A DNA stretch of 45,857 nucleotides from Acidobacteria bacterium RIFCSPLOWO2_02_FULL_67_21 (GCA_001767195.1 MEKU01000020.1:28948-74804); one strand, 5' to 3'. Positions 15,806 to 23,361 are shown, counted from the stretch's first letter. Made by a program: numbers and translations. The notes: a model not told the origin generated them from the sequence alone.

Positions 15806-16339
15806 ATGCCGCCCTGGGTGGCCATGCTTGCCACGGCGAGCTTCGCACTCCAGGCGTCAGCCCCCTTTGTCGCGACGCCGCCCGACGTCATCGAACGGAT
15901 GTTTCAGCTTGCCGGAGTCGGGAGCGGCGATGTCGTGTACGACCTGGGATGCGGCGACGGCCGGATCGTGATCGAGGCGGCCAGGAGATATGGCGCCCGC
16001 GGCGTGGGGGTCGATATCGACCGTGTGCGCATCGACGAGGCGCAGCGGAACGCCAGGCTCGCCGGGGTCGGCCATCTGGTGTCATTCCGGGTCGAGGATG
16101 CGCTCACGACCGACGTATCGGACGCCACCGTGGTGACCCTGTATCTCGTGTCCGCGCTCAACGTGCAGCTGAGGCCGCGGCTGACCGCTCAACTGCGCCC
16201 CGGCGCCCGAGTCGTGTCGCACAACTTCCCCATGGGCGACTGGGACCCCGATCGCGTCGATGTCTTCACGAGCGCGGACGGACAGTCGAGAACGCTGTAT
16301 CTCTGGATCGCCGATGCAAAGGCCGACCCTAGACAGTAG
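15806..16339 (+). CDS. Exported SAM-dependent methyltransferase of the FAM173-like type
   Basis: This 177-residue protein starts at ATG 15806. A short hydrophobic N-terminus (PPWVAMLATASFALQASA) looks like a signal peptide or membrane anchor. A compact class I methyltransferase follows: TPPDVIERMFQLAGVGSGDVVYDLGCGDGRIVIEAA (motif I), VGVDIDRVRIDEA and ATVVTLYLVSALNVQLRP. The pattern, including VVSHNFPMGDWDPD, resembles protein-lysine methyltransferases of the FAM173/ATPSCKMT type. The substrate is unknown. An exported SAM enzyme would be odd unless it is anchored facing the cytoplasm. The next gene follows 9 bp after its stop. Confidence 0.8.
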   Translation: MPPWVAMLATASFALQASAPFVATPPDVIERMFQLAGVGSGDVVYDLGCGDGRIVIEAARRYGARGVGVDIDRVRIDEAQRNARLAGVGHLVSFRVEDALTTDVSDATVVTLYLVSALNVQLRPRLTAQLRPGARVVSHNFPMGDWDPDRVDVFTSADGQSRTLYLWIADAKADPRQ

Positions 16340-16348
16340 AATCCGCCC

Positions 16349-17446
16349 ATGCCATCCCGCACCGCCGCCGTCGTGCTGCTCACCGGTATTGTCTTTGCGG
16401 CGTACGCCGCAGCCCAGGAATCTCGATCACCAGACAGAGTGCCAGCGTTCCGGGTGGACGCCGGGTGGCTGAAGCTTCCGCCGAAGTGGAAGTTCGGCGA
16501 GGTATCGAGCGTCGCCGTCGATGCCCGCGATCACGTGTGGGTGCTGCACCGCCCCCGCAGCGCGCCCGGCGACCCGGTGGCGCTCGCCACGCCGGCGGTT
16601 ATCGAATTCGACCCGTCGGGCAGCGTCGTCCAGGCCTGGGGCGGACCGGGGGCCGGGTACGAGTGGCCGGAACGCGAGCACGGAATCCATGTCGATCACA
16701 AGGGCAACGTCTGGATCGGCGGCAACAACTGCCCCGCCCGCACGCTGCCGCTGCTCAAGACCGTATCCGACGACCAGCTCCTGAAGTTCACGGCCGAAGG
16801 CAAGCTCATTCTGCAGATCGGCCGCAGCAACCAGGGGAGCGGCAACCGCGATCAGCGCAACTTCCGGCAGGCCGCCGATGCCTTCGTCTACGCGAAGACC
16901 AACGAGGTCTTCGTGGCCGACGGCTACGGCAACCACCGGGTCGTCGTGCTCGACGCCGACACCGGCGCGTTCAAGCGGATGTGGGGCGCGTTTGGCAACA
17001 CCTCCGTGGACCGGGAAACGTGCCCTCCGCCGACGGGACCACCCGTCGCCGACAACCGCGGCCCCGGCCCGGCGCAGTTCGCCATCGTCCACGCGGCGCG
17101 AGTGTCCAACGACGGCCGGGTGTACGTGGCAGACCGGGAGAATCGGCGCGTGCAGGTGTTTACGGCCGACGGCAAGTACGTCGCGCAGGTCGTGCTCGGG
17201 CCTGGGGCGCCCTTCATCAAAGGGCAGGTCTCGCCGGGATGCCTCGCCTTTTCCGCAGACCCGCAGCAGCGATTCCTGTATGTCTCCGGCAGTTCACAGA
17301 TTGCCGTGCTGGACCGCCAATCGCTCGAGGTGGTCGGCGCGTTCGGAGGCGCGAACGCGCACCACATCGCCGCCGATTCGAAGGGCAATCTCTACACCGC
17401 CGAGACCGGCACGCGGCGCCTGCAGCGGTTCGTACGGGTGAATTAG
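16349..17446 (+). CDS. Secreted NHL-repeat six-bladed beta-propeller protein
   Basis: This 365-residue protein has a signal peptide (AAVVLLTGIVFAAYAAAQ) followed by repeated NHL-type blades: FGEVSSVAVDARDHVWVLHR, HGIHVDHKGNVWIGG, FVADGYGNHRVVVLD, HAARVSNDGRVYVADRENRRVQVF and AHHIAADSKGNLYTAETGTRRLQRF. Propellers of this type resemble peptidyl-amidoglycolate lyases but commonly act as binding scaffolds. I see no decisive catalytic set. It is probably co-transcribed with the upstream methyltransferase. It converges on the ATP-grasp gene with stop codons overlapping by 3-4 bases. Confidence 0.85.
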   Translation: MPSRTAAVVLLTGIVFAAYAAAQESRSPDRVPAFRVDAGWLKLPPKWKFGEVSSVAVDARDHVWVLHRPRSAPGDPVALATPAVIEFDPSGSVVQAWGGPGAGYEWPEREHGIHVDHKGNVWIGGNNCPARTLPLLKTVSDDQLLKFTAEGKLILQIGRSNQGSGNRDQRNFRQAADAFVYAKTNEVFVADGYGNHRVVVLDADTGAFKRMWGAFGNTSVDRETCPPPTGPPVADNRGPGPAQFAIVHAARVSNDGRVYVADRENRRVQVFTADGKYVAQVVLGPGAPFIKGQVSPGCLAFSADPQQRFLYVSGSSQIAVLDRQSLEVVGAFGGANAHHIAADSKGNLYTAETGTRRLQRFVRVN

Positions 17447-18465
17447 GCGCGGGCGAGCGCCAGGTCGACGATCTCCGCGACGAGCTGGGTGTAGGTGCGG
17501 CCCGACTTGCGGGCCGCCATCGCGAATTCCGCCCGGGAGGCGAGCCAGGGATTGGGGTTGACCTCGATCACCTGAACGCGGCCATCCGGCTGCAGCCGCA
17601 TATCCACACGGCCGTAATCGCGCAGCTCGAGCGCCTGATATGCCGCAATGGCGGTCTGCTGCAGCAGCTGCATGAGGTCATCCGTCAGATCGGTCGCGAC
17701 GGCCGACTTGGTATCGCGGTACGCGCGCGTCCCTTTGCCCCACTTCACCTCGGCGGCGGCAATCCTCGGCGTTCCCTCCGGCAGCTTGGAGAGGTCCAGC
17801 TCGATGATCGGCAGCGCCTCCGGCTTGTCGTTGCCGAGCACGCCGACATACATCTCGCGCCCCTCGATGTACTCCTCGATCAGCACGGGCGAATCGAAAT
17901 TCGCGTGGAGCCAGTCCATGCGTTCCATCAGCTCCCGGATCGAGCTGACGACGGCGCTGAACTCGATGCCGATCGAGCCGTCTTCCCGTGCCGGCTTGAC
18001 GATGACCGGGAACTGCAGGTCGTGGGAGAAGTCGAGCCTGCCTCGATAGCACTTGGCGAAGGTCGGCGTATGGATCCCGTGGAAGGCGAAAATCTTCTTC
18101 GCGACGGCCTTGTCCTGCGCGAGTATCAGCCCGTGGCTGCCCGACCCAGTGTATTTCTTTCCGAGCAGCTCCAGGAATGCCGCGATCTTGAAGTCGGACG
18201 TGTCATCGTCGGCAAACGACTCCGCGAGATTGAACACCAGATCGCCGTCGACGCGTGCCAGCCCCAGCAGGCTCTTCTGCGTACCGTCGAGCTCGTACAT
18301 CACGGGCTCGTGCCCGAGCTTGGCGAGCGCTTCGGCGACCTCCTCCTCCACTTCCTTCTTGTCGAGCGTGCGGACGACCGGCGCCTTGTCGCCTGACGCC
18401 GGCTCCTCGTCGTCATCGACGAGGACGCGATCGTAGAGCACGGCGATCCTGAGTTTGCTCACCAC
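17443..18465 (-). CDS. ATP-grasp ligase, D-alanine-D-alanine ligase-like
   Basis: This 340-residue ATP-grasp enzyme has an N-terminal Ddl-like domain (RIAVLYDRVLVDDDEE, then GDLVFNLAESFADD). A central ATP-binding region follows (FPVIVKPAREDGSIGIEFSAVV, VLIEEYIEGREMYVGVL). The C-terminal Mg-binding motif is RVDMRLQPDGRVQVIEVNPNP. It lacks the strict Ddl serine/tyrosine signatures and has an acidic insert near residues 17-40, so it is more likely an amino-acid or peptide ligase than the cell-wall Ddl. It starts at the tandem GTG codons near 18462-18465, 37 bp after the metallopeptidase gene. The two probably form an operon. Confidence 0.85.
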   Translation of the reverse strand: MVSKLRIAVLYDRVLVDDDEEPASGDKAPVVRTLDKKEVEEEVAEALAKLGHEPVMYELDGTQKSLLGLARVDGDLVFNLAESFADDDTSDFKIAAFLELLGKKYTGSGSHGLILAQDKAVAKKIFAFHGIHTPTFAKCYRGRLDFSHDLQFPVIVKPAREDGSIGIEFSAVVSSIRELMERMDWLHANFDSPVLIEEYIEGREMYVGVLGNDKPEALPIIELDLSKLPEGTPRIAAAEVKWGKGTRAYRDTKSAVATDLTDDLMQLLQQTAIAAYQALELRDYGRVDMRLQPDGRVQVIEVNPNPWLASRAEFAMAARKSGRTYTQLVAEIVDLALARA

Positions 18466-18502
18466 CTCTACGATACCTGTATCCGACGAATTTGTAGAGG
18501 CC

Positions 18503-19507
18503 CTACGTGTCGAATTTCCCGCGCGTCAGAAAATTCATCGCGAGCGTCGTGGTGAGCGCCGTGACCTCGACGAGATAGCGGGCTTCCTCGCCGAGCTCGC
18601 CCCACAGCTTCATCCGCTCGCACGTGCGGCAGATGGAATCGATCGACCCGCGCACGATGGCGCGCGGCACGCCGGTCCAGTACGTGATCTTGTCCACGAG
18701 CTCGGACCGATGCTTGTCCACGAGCGCGGCCGCCGGCTTGGACTCCCGGCGCCGGCGTGTCAGGAAAATCTGCGGCAGGTGGGCGTCGAGCGCGATATCG
18801 ATGCGCGCCTGCCGCTCCTGAGCGGCCTTCTCATAGAACTGCTCGACGGTCACGCCGATGTCCTCGGGCGTGATGTCGACCTCCCCGGTCTTCACGATCG
18901 GCTCAACGTCGGCCAGGGCGCGGGCGACGCGCTCGACGTACCGCAGCTTCTGCAGCACCGGCCACCCCTTGTAGCGCCGTCGCCAGGCGCTGCGGGGCGT
19001 CAGCCACACCGCGAAGGTTTCCGCGAAGTCTTCGTCCGGATGCTTTTGCGCGTACCACCCCTCGATGTGGCGAACGTAGTGGCGGCTGAACGGAACCGGG
19101 CGATAGTCCTCGCGGTACGGACGGAAGAAGGGGCCGAACAGCCGGCGCCACTCCGGCGTCGTGTAGAGCCGGTAGGCATAGTTGAAGACGTGGCCGGCCT
19201 CGTGCCGCATGTACATCATGACCTGCCGGTCGGTTTCGAGGGCGTCGACCGCCTTTTCGATCGTCCGCAGCTTCGGATCGGCCAGGTAGAAGGGGATCCC
19301 GAGCACCGGCTGCTGGTCGGGACAGCCCCACTCATCGGTGAGATAGCAGACCGGCCGGAACTTCTTCAGGACCCGTCGCTCGAGCTCGTGATAGAGCTGG
19401 CGGATATATCCTTCAACCGGAGAGCCTTCGACGCGAAGACCAAGCTCGCTGACCTTCTTCCCCAGCACGCCGCGAATTTCCGGGTCGAGCGACTCGAACT
19501 TGACCAC
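18503..19507 (-). CDS. Putative zinc metallopeptidase (Peptidase_Mx-like)
   Basis: This roughly 334-residue protein has a gluzincin-type motif HEAGH in MMYMRHEAGHVFNYAYRLYTTPEWRRLFG and a downstream acidic motif DEDFAETFAVWL. These fit the putative zinc-binding metallopeptidase family. No signal peptide is apparent. The open frame continues to 19597 through a reiterated repeat (TSYRRPPTTYRPPATDYHPG), so GTG 19507 (VVKFESLDPEIRGVLG) is the better start. The C-terminus is helical, with a Cys pair (SICRTCERMK). It is the first gene of a pair with the ATP-grasp ligase, suggesting one adds and the other trims residues on a peptide or protein. Substrate unknown. Confidence 0.8.
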   Translation of the reverse strand: MVKFESLDPEIRGVLGKKVSELGLRVEGSPVEGYIRQLYHELERRVLKKFRPVCYLTDEWGCPDQQPVLGIPFYLADPKLRTIEKAVDALETDRQVMMYMRHEAGHVFNYAYRLYTTPEWRRLFGPFFRPYREDYRPVPFSRHYVRHIEGWYAQKHPDEDFAETFAVWLTPRSAWRRRYKGWPVLQKLRYVERVARALADVEPIVKTGEVDITPEDIGVTVEQFYEKAAQERQARIDIALDAHLPQIFLTRRRRESKPAAALVDKHRSELVDKITYWTGVPRAIVRGSIDSICRTCERMKLWGELGEEARYLVEVTALTTTLAMNFLTRGKFDT

Positions 19508-19508
19508 A

Positions 19509-19578
19509 CCTGGATGATAGTCGGTAGCTGGTGGCCGGTAGGTGGTAGGTGGACGCCGGTAGCTGGTAGGTCGCTGAG
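19509..19578. repeat. Reiterated heptad repeat (GGTAGCT/GGTAGGT unit), one arm
   Basis: The repeated units GGTAGCT GGTGGCC GGTAGGT GGTAGGT GGACGCC GGTAGCT GGTAGGT lie immediately upstream of the metallopeptidase start. They follow the same design as the other gap repeats but have a different unit. No facing arm is evident. Confidence 0.65.
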
Positions 19579-19614
19579 GTTGGCGCGGTCGATGCAACGA
19601 ACGGTTCAGGTTCT

Positions 19615-19797
19615 ATGCCGGAAGTACCCCGATCGCCCGAACCGGTCACGCCGCGGAAGTCGACGCCTCCGTCACCGCACCCGTCGCCGCACCCGCCGGA
19701 GCGGCGCGCCACGGATGAGGACGGCCGCGGCGCCCGGCCGGAGGAGGCGCCGCAGCCCGAAGAGGAAAAGCGGATCGAACGGTTCGCCGAGCGCTAG
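19615..19797 (+). CDS. Small Pro/Glu-rich hypothetical protein
   Basis: This 60-codon frame starts at ATG 19615 and has strongly G/C third positions. It opens with a proline-rich half (PEVPRSPEPVTPRKSTPPSP, then HPSPHPP) and ends acidic-basic (EEAPQPEEEKRIERFAER). It is likely disordered, with no known domain. No good ribosome binding site is seen. It lies alone between the divergent metallopeptidase and the reductase 3' end, so it may be a chance frame. Confidence 0.35.
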   Translation: MPEVPRSPEPVTPRKSTPPSPHPSPHPPERRATDEDGRGARPEEAPQPEEEKRIERFAER

Positions 19798-19924
19798 CGG
19801 CTTGACTTGTGGCCCACCTCCCGCCGCACCTGCGGGTCCTTCTTGAGCTCCTTGCTTTCACCTCGTCGGCGCTCGTTGATACGCATGAGAACAAGGCGTC
19901 CAAGACACGTACCACCGACCCCAT

Positions 19925-21754
19925 TTACGACGCGCATTCGCCGTCCATCACCTCTGGCGCAAACACCTGGCTCTCGCCGAGGTCGATGAAGTCGTCTGCG
20001 GTGGTCCGGTCGGGGCTCAGGTCGGCGAGGTCTCTCAGCGCCTCCGTCACCGCGGCCGGGTCGAGCCTTCGGAAGAACGCGCCGAGCGGCTCCTGCTCGC
20101 TGTCGCGCTGCTCGCGGTACAGCGCAACCAGACGGTCGACCGCGTCGGTCAGACGATGGACCGGAATCTTCGAGACGACCTTGCCGAAGTGAGCGCGGTC
20201 ACGTGATACCCCGCCGCCCACGAGAACGAAGTACTGCGGCACGGCTTTCCCCGCCAGCTTGCGCACGCTGCCCTGGAAACCGAGCGCGGCAATGTGGTGC
20301 TGGCCGCAGCCGTTCGGGCACCCGCTGATCTTGATATCGCCGGACGGGACGGCCGCCACGAGCTCGGGATGCGCATCGAGGTGCTCGGTGAGCACGCGGC
20401 CGAGGCCGCGCGACTGGGTCACGGCGAGGCGGCACGTCTCTGCCCCGGGGCAACTCGTCACATCGGCAATCGTGCCCGCCTGTGCTGCGCCGACCCCCGC
20501 GGCCTTCAGCCGCTCGTACAGCGGCAGAACGGCGGCGGCCGGCACCCATCGGAACACGACATTCTGGTCGATCGTGAGCCGGACGGTGCCGTCCGAGTAC
20601 GCCTCGGCAAGGTCGGCAAACACCTGGGCCTGGCCGGCCGTGAAGTCGCCAAGAGGGAGCCGGGCGGTGACATACGCATACCCGGACTGACGCTGGCGGC
20701 GAACGTTGCTCCGTGCCCACGTCGCATATCCGTCCGGCAGCGTCTGCAGCCGCACGGTGCCCGGTACGATCCCCGGCCCTTTGACCGGCGTCTGCGCCAG
20801 CGTGGCGGCGGCCTGCGGGCTGAGTGGCGACGGTTTGGGCCAGTCCGGCGCCTGCTCCACCGGTGGGGCGTCCACCGGGAACGGAAGCCGCGCGCCTCCC
20901 TCGGCACGGAATTCGGTCAGCGCCTCTTCGAATCTGGCGCGGTACCCATCCCAGCCGAGCGATCGGATGAGGAACTTCATCCGGTTCCGCTGCATGTGCT
21001 TGCGGTCGCCGAAACGATGGAACACCCGGACGACCGCCTCGGCGACATTGAGCATCTCCTCAGCGGGCAGGAAGTCGTACAGGAGCGCGCCCGTGTTCAC
21101 GAGGATTGCCGTGCCGCCGCCGACCGTCACGCGGAACCCGCGCCGGCCGCCGACAATGCGTGCCTGCCACCCGATGTCGTGGATCGCCGCCACCGCATGG
21201 TCCTCGGGGCAGCCCTCGAAGGCGATCTTGAACTTGCGCGGGAGCGAGGCCGACAGCGGATGCCGGAGGAAGTAGCGCGTCATCGCCTCTGCGTACGGGG
21301 TCACGTCGAAGATCTCGTCCTCGGCGACTCCCGCATAGGGGCAGGCCGTGATATTCCGCACGGAGTTGCCGCACGCCTCGCGCGTGGTCAAGCCGGTGTC
21401 GGCGAGCGCCCGCATGGCGGCCTCGACGTCAGGGAGCGGCACGAAATGAAGCTGGACGTTCTGCCGGGTGGTGACATGCCCGAAGCCGCGCGAGTAGCTC
21501 GTCGAGACGCCGGCGACGGCGCGCAGCTGCGCGGACGTCAGGATTCCCTGCGGCACCTTGATCCGCAGCATGTGAACCGCCTCGGGCTGCCGCTGGCCGT
21601 AGGTGCCGCGCACGAGGCGGAACTTCCGCCAGTCTTCCGCCGAAATCTCGCCGCGCTCGTATTTGCCGAGCACATCGACGAACTCGTCGATGTCGTGTTC
21701 TTCGGCAAACGACAGGCGGCCGCGGCCGACGGTGGTTTGATCAAGGACGCCCAT
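19925..21754 (-). CDS. Siroheme/[4Fe-4S] sulfite or nitrite reductase (ferredoxin-type)
   Basis: This 609-residue reductase has two repeated ferredoxin-like NIR/SIR halves. The siroheme-cluster cysteines are C435 and C441 (TSCPGAETC) and C479 and C483 (SGCPNGC), the classic Cx5C...Cx3C set. Upstream motifs RGTYGQRQPEAVHMLRIKVPQG and GFGHVTTRQNVQLHF are conserved. Such enzymes reduce sulfite to sulfide (or nitrite to ammonia) with six electrons from ferredoxin. The upstream Cys-rich leader and the siroheme-synthase partner favour assimilatory sulfite reduction. It starts at ATG 21754, 47 bp after the siroheme-synthase stop, the gap being palindromic repeat. Confidence 0.88.
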   Translation of the reverse strand: MGVLDQTTVGRGRLSFAEEHDIDEFVDVLGKYERGEISAEDWRKFRLVRGTYGQRQPEAVHMLRIKVPQGILTSAQLRAVAGVSTSYSRGFGHVTTRQNVQLHFVPLPDVEAAMRALADTGLTTREACGNSVRNITACPYAGVAEDEIFDVTPYAEAMTRYFLRHPLSASLPRKFKIAFEGCPEDHAVAAIHDIGWQARIVGGRRGFRVTVGGGTAILVNTGALLYDFLPAEEMLNVAEAVVRVFHRFGDRKHMQRNRMKFLIRSLGWDGYRARFEEALTEFRAEGGARLPFPVDAPPVEQAPDWPKPSPLSPQAAATLAQTPVKGPGIVPGTVRLQTLPDGYATWARSNVRRQRQSGYAYVTARLPLGDFTAGQAQVFADLAEAYSDGTVRLTIDQNVVFRWVPAAAVLPLYERLKAAGVGAAQAGTIADVTSCPGAETCRLAVTQSRGLGRVLTEHLDAHPELVAAVPSGDIKISGCPNGCGQHHIAALGFQGSVRKLAGKAVPQYFVLVGGGVSRDRAHFGKVVSKIPVHRLTDAVDRLVALYREQRDSEQEPLGAFFRRLDPAAVTEALRDLADLSPDRTTADDFIDLGESQVFAPEVMDGECAS

Positions 21755-21767
21755 ACTTCACCTCTCC

Positions 21768-21886
21768 AAGAATGGGGTCGGCCTGAAAATGGGGTCGGGA
21801 GTCATTCTTCGAGAGCAGCACCGTCTCCCTCCGTGCCCGTCTTCGAAGAACGACTCCCGACCCCATTCTTGACGACCCCATTTTTC
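21768..21886. repeat. AATGGGGTCG palindromic REP-like element
   Basis: AATGGGGTCGGGAGTC followed by WTTCTTCGA at 21788-21812 and its reverse complement at 21843-21867 match at 24 of 25 positions around a 30-bp centre. An extra AATGGGGTCG unit lies outside each arm (21770-21779; 21870-21879 region). A further single unit (AAATGGGGTCGGTGGTACGTG, minus strand) is at about 19906-19926. The design resembles REP/BIME sequences. The left arm lies in the gap; the rest encodes the siroheme-synthase C-terminus. Confidence 0.75.
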
Positions 21887-23169
21887 AGCGCTGCCTGAAT
21901 CCTGACGACCTCGCCAATCACGAGCACGCCGGCGGCCCCGGCCGGCGGCGCCGCGCCGCCCATCTCATCGAGCCTGCCGATCCATGTCCACTCGCGCGGC
22001 GTTGACGCGTCGCAGATGATGGCCGCCGGCGTGTCAGAACGCCATCCGTGAGCCATGAGCTGATCCGCCAGCCGGCTGCGCGCATCCAGGCCCATCATCA
22101 TCACCACCGAAAGGGCGTTCGGCTGAACCGATTCGAGCGCACGGTTCACCGACTCGACCGTATGTCCCGCCAGCACGAGGAACCCCGAGGCGACGCCCCG
22201 ATGCGTGAGCGGGATGCCGGCCAGCTCCGGCGCCGCCACCGCGGTCGTCACGCCCGGCACCACTTCGAACGGGACCCCGGCTTTCGCGAGCGCCAGCGCC
22301 TCCTCGCCCCCGCGGCCGAAGACGAACGGATCGCCCCCCTTGAGCCGTACCACGTGCTTGCCGCGGCGCGCCGCCCGGATCATCAGGCGATGAATCGTCT
22401 CCTGCGGCACGCTGTCACGGCGCGCGCGCTTGCCGACACAGAAGCACTGCGCGCGGCTGCGCGCCCGCAGCGCGGCGGCATCGACCAGCGCGTCGTAGAG
22501 GACGAGGTCCGCGTCCTCGATCAACCGCAGCGCGCGTCTGGTCCAGAGTTCCGGGTCTCCCGGACCAGCCCCGACCAACGACACAACACCCACGCGGTTG
22601 GGAGTTGGGAGTTGGGAGCTGGGAGTTAGGTAGATCCTGTTCAGGATCTCGAGCAGCTGCGGGCGCCGCTGTTCCATCGGCACCTGCTGCTCCTTCCAGG
22701 TGCGCCGGGCTGCATCCGCCGCGGTCAGCCATTCGTCGAGGTCCGCGGGGAGCCATGCCTCCAGCGCCTCGCGAAGCAGGCCGGCGAGCGCGGGCGCGCG
22801 GCCATCGGTCGAGATCGCGACCGTGACACCGTGGCGGCGCACAACGCCGCCGAGGTACGCCGTCGCATGCTGCGGATCGTCGACGGCGTTGACGAAGATG
22901 CGCCGCTCGTCCGCGGCGGCGCGTGCCCGGGCGTTGATCTCAGGCGTCGCCGCGGCCACCACCCACCACGCACCGTCGAGGTCGCGCTCCTCAAAGGGGC
23001 GGCGCAGGATCGTGACCGGGCGCTCCTCGATCGTCGGCACGACGTCCGGCGCGACCACGGTCACATCGGCGCCGGCAGCGATGAGGGCGTCGAGCTTGGC
23101 GGCGGCCACAGGACCACCGCCCACCACGACGACGCGCCGCGAGGCGAGACTCAAAAAGGCTGGAAACAT
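21802..23169 (-). CDS. cysG: Siroheme synthase: precorrin-2 dehydrogenase/ferrochelatase fused to uroporphyrinogen-III methyltransferase
   Basis: This 455-residue bifunctional protein supplies siroheme to the downstream reductase. Residues 1-175 are the SirC/CysG-N NAD-binding dehydrogenase (RRVVVVGGGPVAAAKLDALIAAGADVTVVAP; AVDDPQHATAYLGGVV). Residues about 194-428 are the SAM-dependent SUMT/CobA domain (VVSLVGAGPGDPELWT; YDALVD; VRLKGGDPFVFGRGGEE; VPGVTTA). The linker, residues 181-192 (LTPSSQLPTPNR), is encoded by a GGGAGTT heptad repeat. The last 27 residues are encoded by the REP-like element. Start ATG 23169 is five bases past the attenuator U tract. Confidence 0.92.
   Translation of the reverse strand: MFPAFLSLASRRVVVVGGGPVAAAKLDALIAAGADVTVVAPDVVPTIEERPVTILRRPFEERDLDGAWWVVAAATPEINARARAAADERRIFVNAVDDPQHATAYLGGVVRRHGVTVAISTDGRAPALAGLLREALEAWLPADLDEWLTAADAARRTWKEQQVPMEQRRPQLLEILNRIYLTPSSQLPTPNRVGVVSLVGAGPGDPELWTRRALRLIEDADLVLYDALVDAAALRARSRAQCFCVGKRARRDSVPQETIHRLMIRAARRGKHVVRLKGGDPFVFGRGGEEALALAKAGVPFEVVPGVTTAVAAPELAGIPLTHRGVASGFLVLAGHTVESVNRALESVQPNALSVVMMMGLDARSRLADQLMAHGWRSDTPAAIICDASTPREWTWIGRLDEMGGAAPPAGAAGVLVIGEVVRIQAALKNGVVKNGVGSRSSKTGTEGDGAALEE
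22596..22630. repeat. Heptad repeat (GGGAGTT unit) inside the siroheme-synthase gene
   Basis: GGTTGGGAGTTGGGAGTTGG continues as GAGCTGGGAGTT: four to five copies of TTGGGAG, the same unit found in the intergenic elements at 3661 and 5074. It is read in frame as the interdomain linker. Confidence 0.8.
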
Positions 23170-23175
23170 CGCTCA

Positions 23176-23204
23176 AAAACAAAACCCGGGACGGGGGTCC
23201 CGGG
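23176..23204 (-). terminator. Attenuator terminator upstream of siroheme synthase
   Basis: Minus strand: CCCGGGA (23204-23198), loop CCCCCG, TCCCGGG (23191-23185), then TTTTGTTTTTG. The U tract ends about five bases before the cysG ATG. It lies downstream of the Cys-rich leader, so it would cut the siroheme/sulfite-reductase transcript unless the 5' arm is captured by the leader segment GGTCCCGG. Confidence 0.85.
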
Positions 23205-23283
23205 CTTTCGATCTGCTCGTGTTGTCGGGCCGTCTTACGCGGGACCCGCACGGCGGACCGAGAGCGCCGGGACCGAAGTCCCC
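23196..23283 (-). promoter_or_regulatory. Attenuator with mutually exclusive hairpins
   Basis: Segments in transcript order: (1) GGGGAC at 23283-23278, directly after the Cys codons; (2) GGTCCCGG at 23274-23267, which closes a UUCG-loop hairpin with segment 1 (GGGAC-TTCG-GTCCC); (3) CCGGGACC at 23203-23196, the 5' arm of the terminator, perfectly complementary to segment 2 over 8 nt; (4) the terminator 3' arm. A ribosome stalled on Cys codons would cover segment 1, free segment 2 to pair with 3, and let polymerase read on. Confidence 0.75.
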
Positions 23284-23318
23284 GTACAACAACAGGCGCA
23301 CGCACAGCCGCACCGCAT
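23235..23318 (-). CDS. Cysteine-rich leader peptide of the siroheme/sulfite-reductase operon
   Basis: The 27-codon frame starts MRCGCACACCCTGTS and ends RRAGPA before TAA 23237-23235. Cys occupies positions 3, 5, 7, 9, 10 and 11 (TGC, TGT, TGC, TGT, TGT, TGT), an extreme density in a GC-rich genome. It lies between thrC and cysG, just before a UUCG hairpin, an antiterminator segment and an intrinsic terminator. Known attenuation leaders are rich in the amino acid made by the operon, and Cys is the end product of sulfite reduction. Two GTG codons directly precede the ATG and could be the true start of a leaderless message. It is probably not a functional protein. Confidence 0.8.
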   Translation of the reverse strand: MRCGCACACCCTGTSVPALSVRRAGPA

Positions 23319-23331
23319 CACCACGTGGGGA

Positions 23332-23361
23332 ATTTTACAGGTAGAGGGGGCAAGGGGGCAA
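23332..23361 (-). promoter_or_regulatory. Candidate promoter of the Cys leader transcript
   Basis: Minus strand: TTGCCC (23361-23356), an 18-bp spacer, TAAAAT (23337-23332). Initiation 6-8 bp on would fall at or beside GTG 23324, so the leader ORF could be leaderless. The -35 match is weak and lies in repeat sequence. Confidence 0.45.

Noticed and set aside
19799-19889. 30-codon minus-strand frame MRINERRRGESKELKKDPQV
   Set aside because: Looks protein-like but is too short, has no ribosome binding site, and overlaps a candidate repeat end. I could not support it as a gene.
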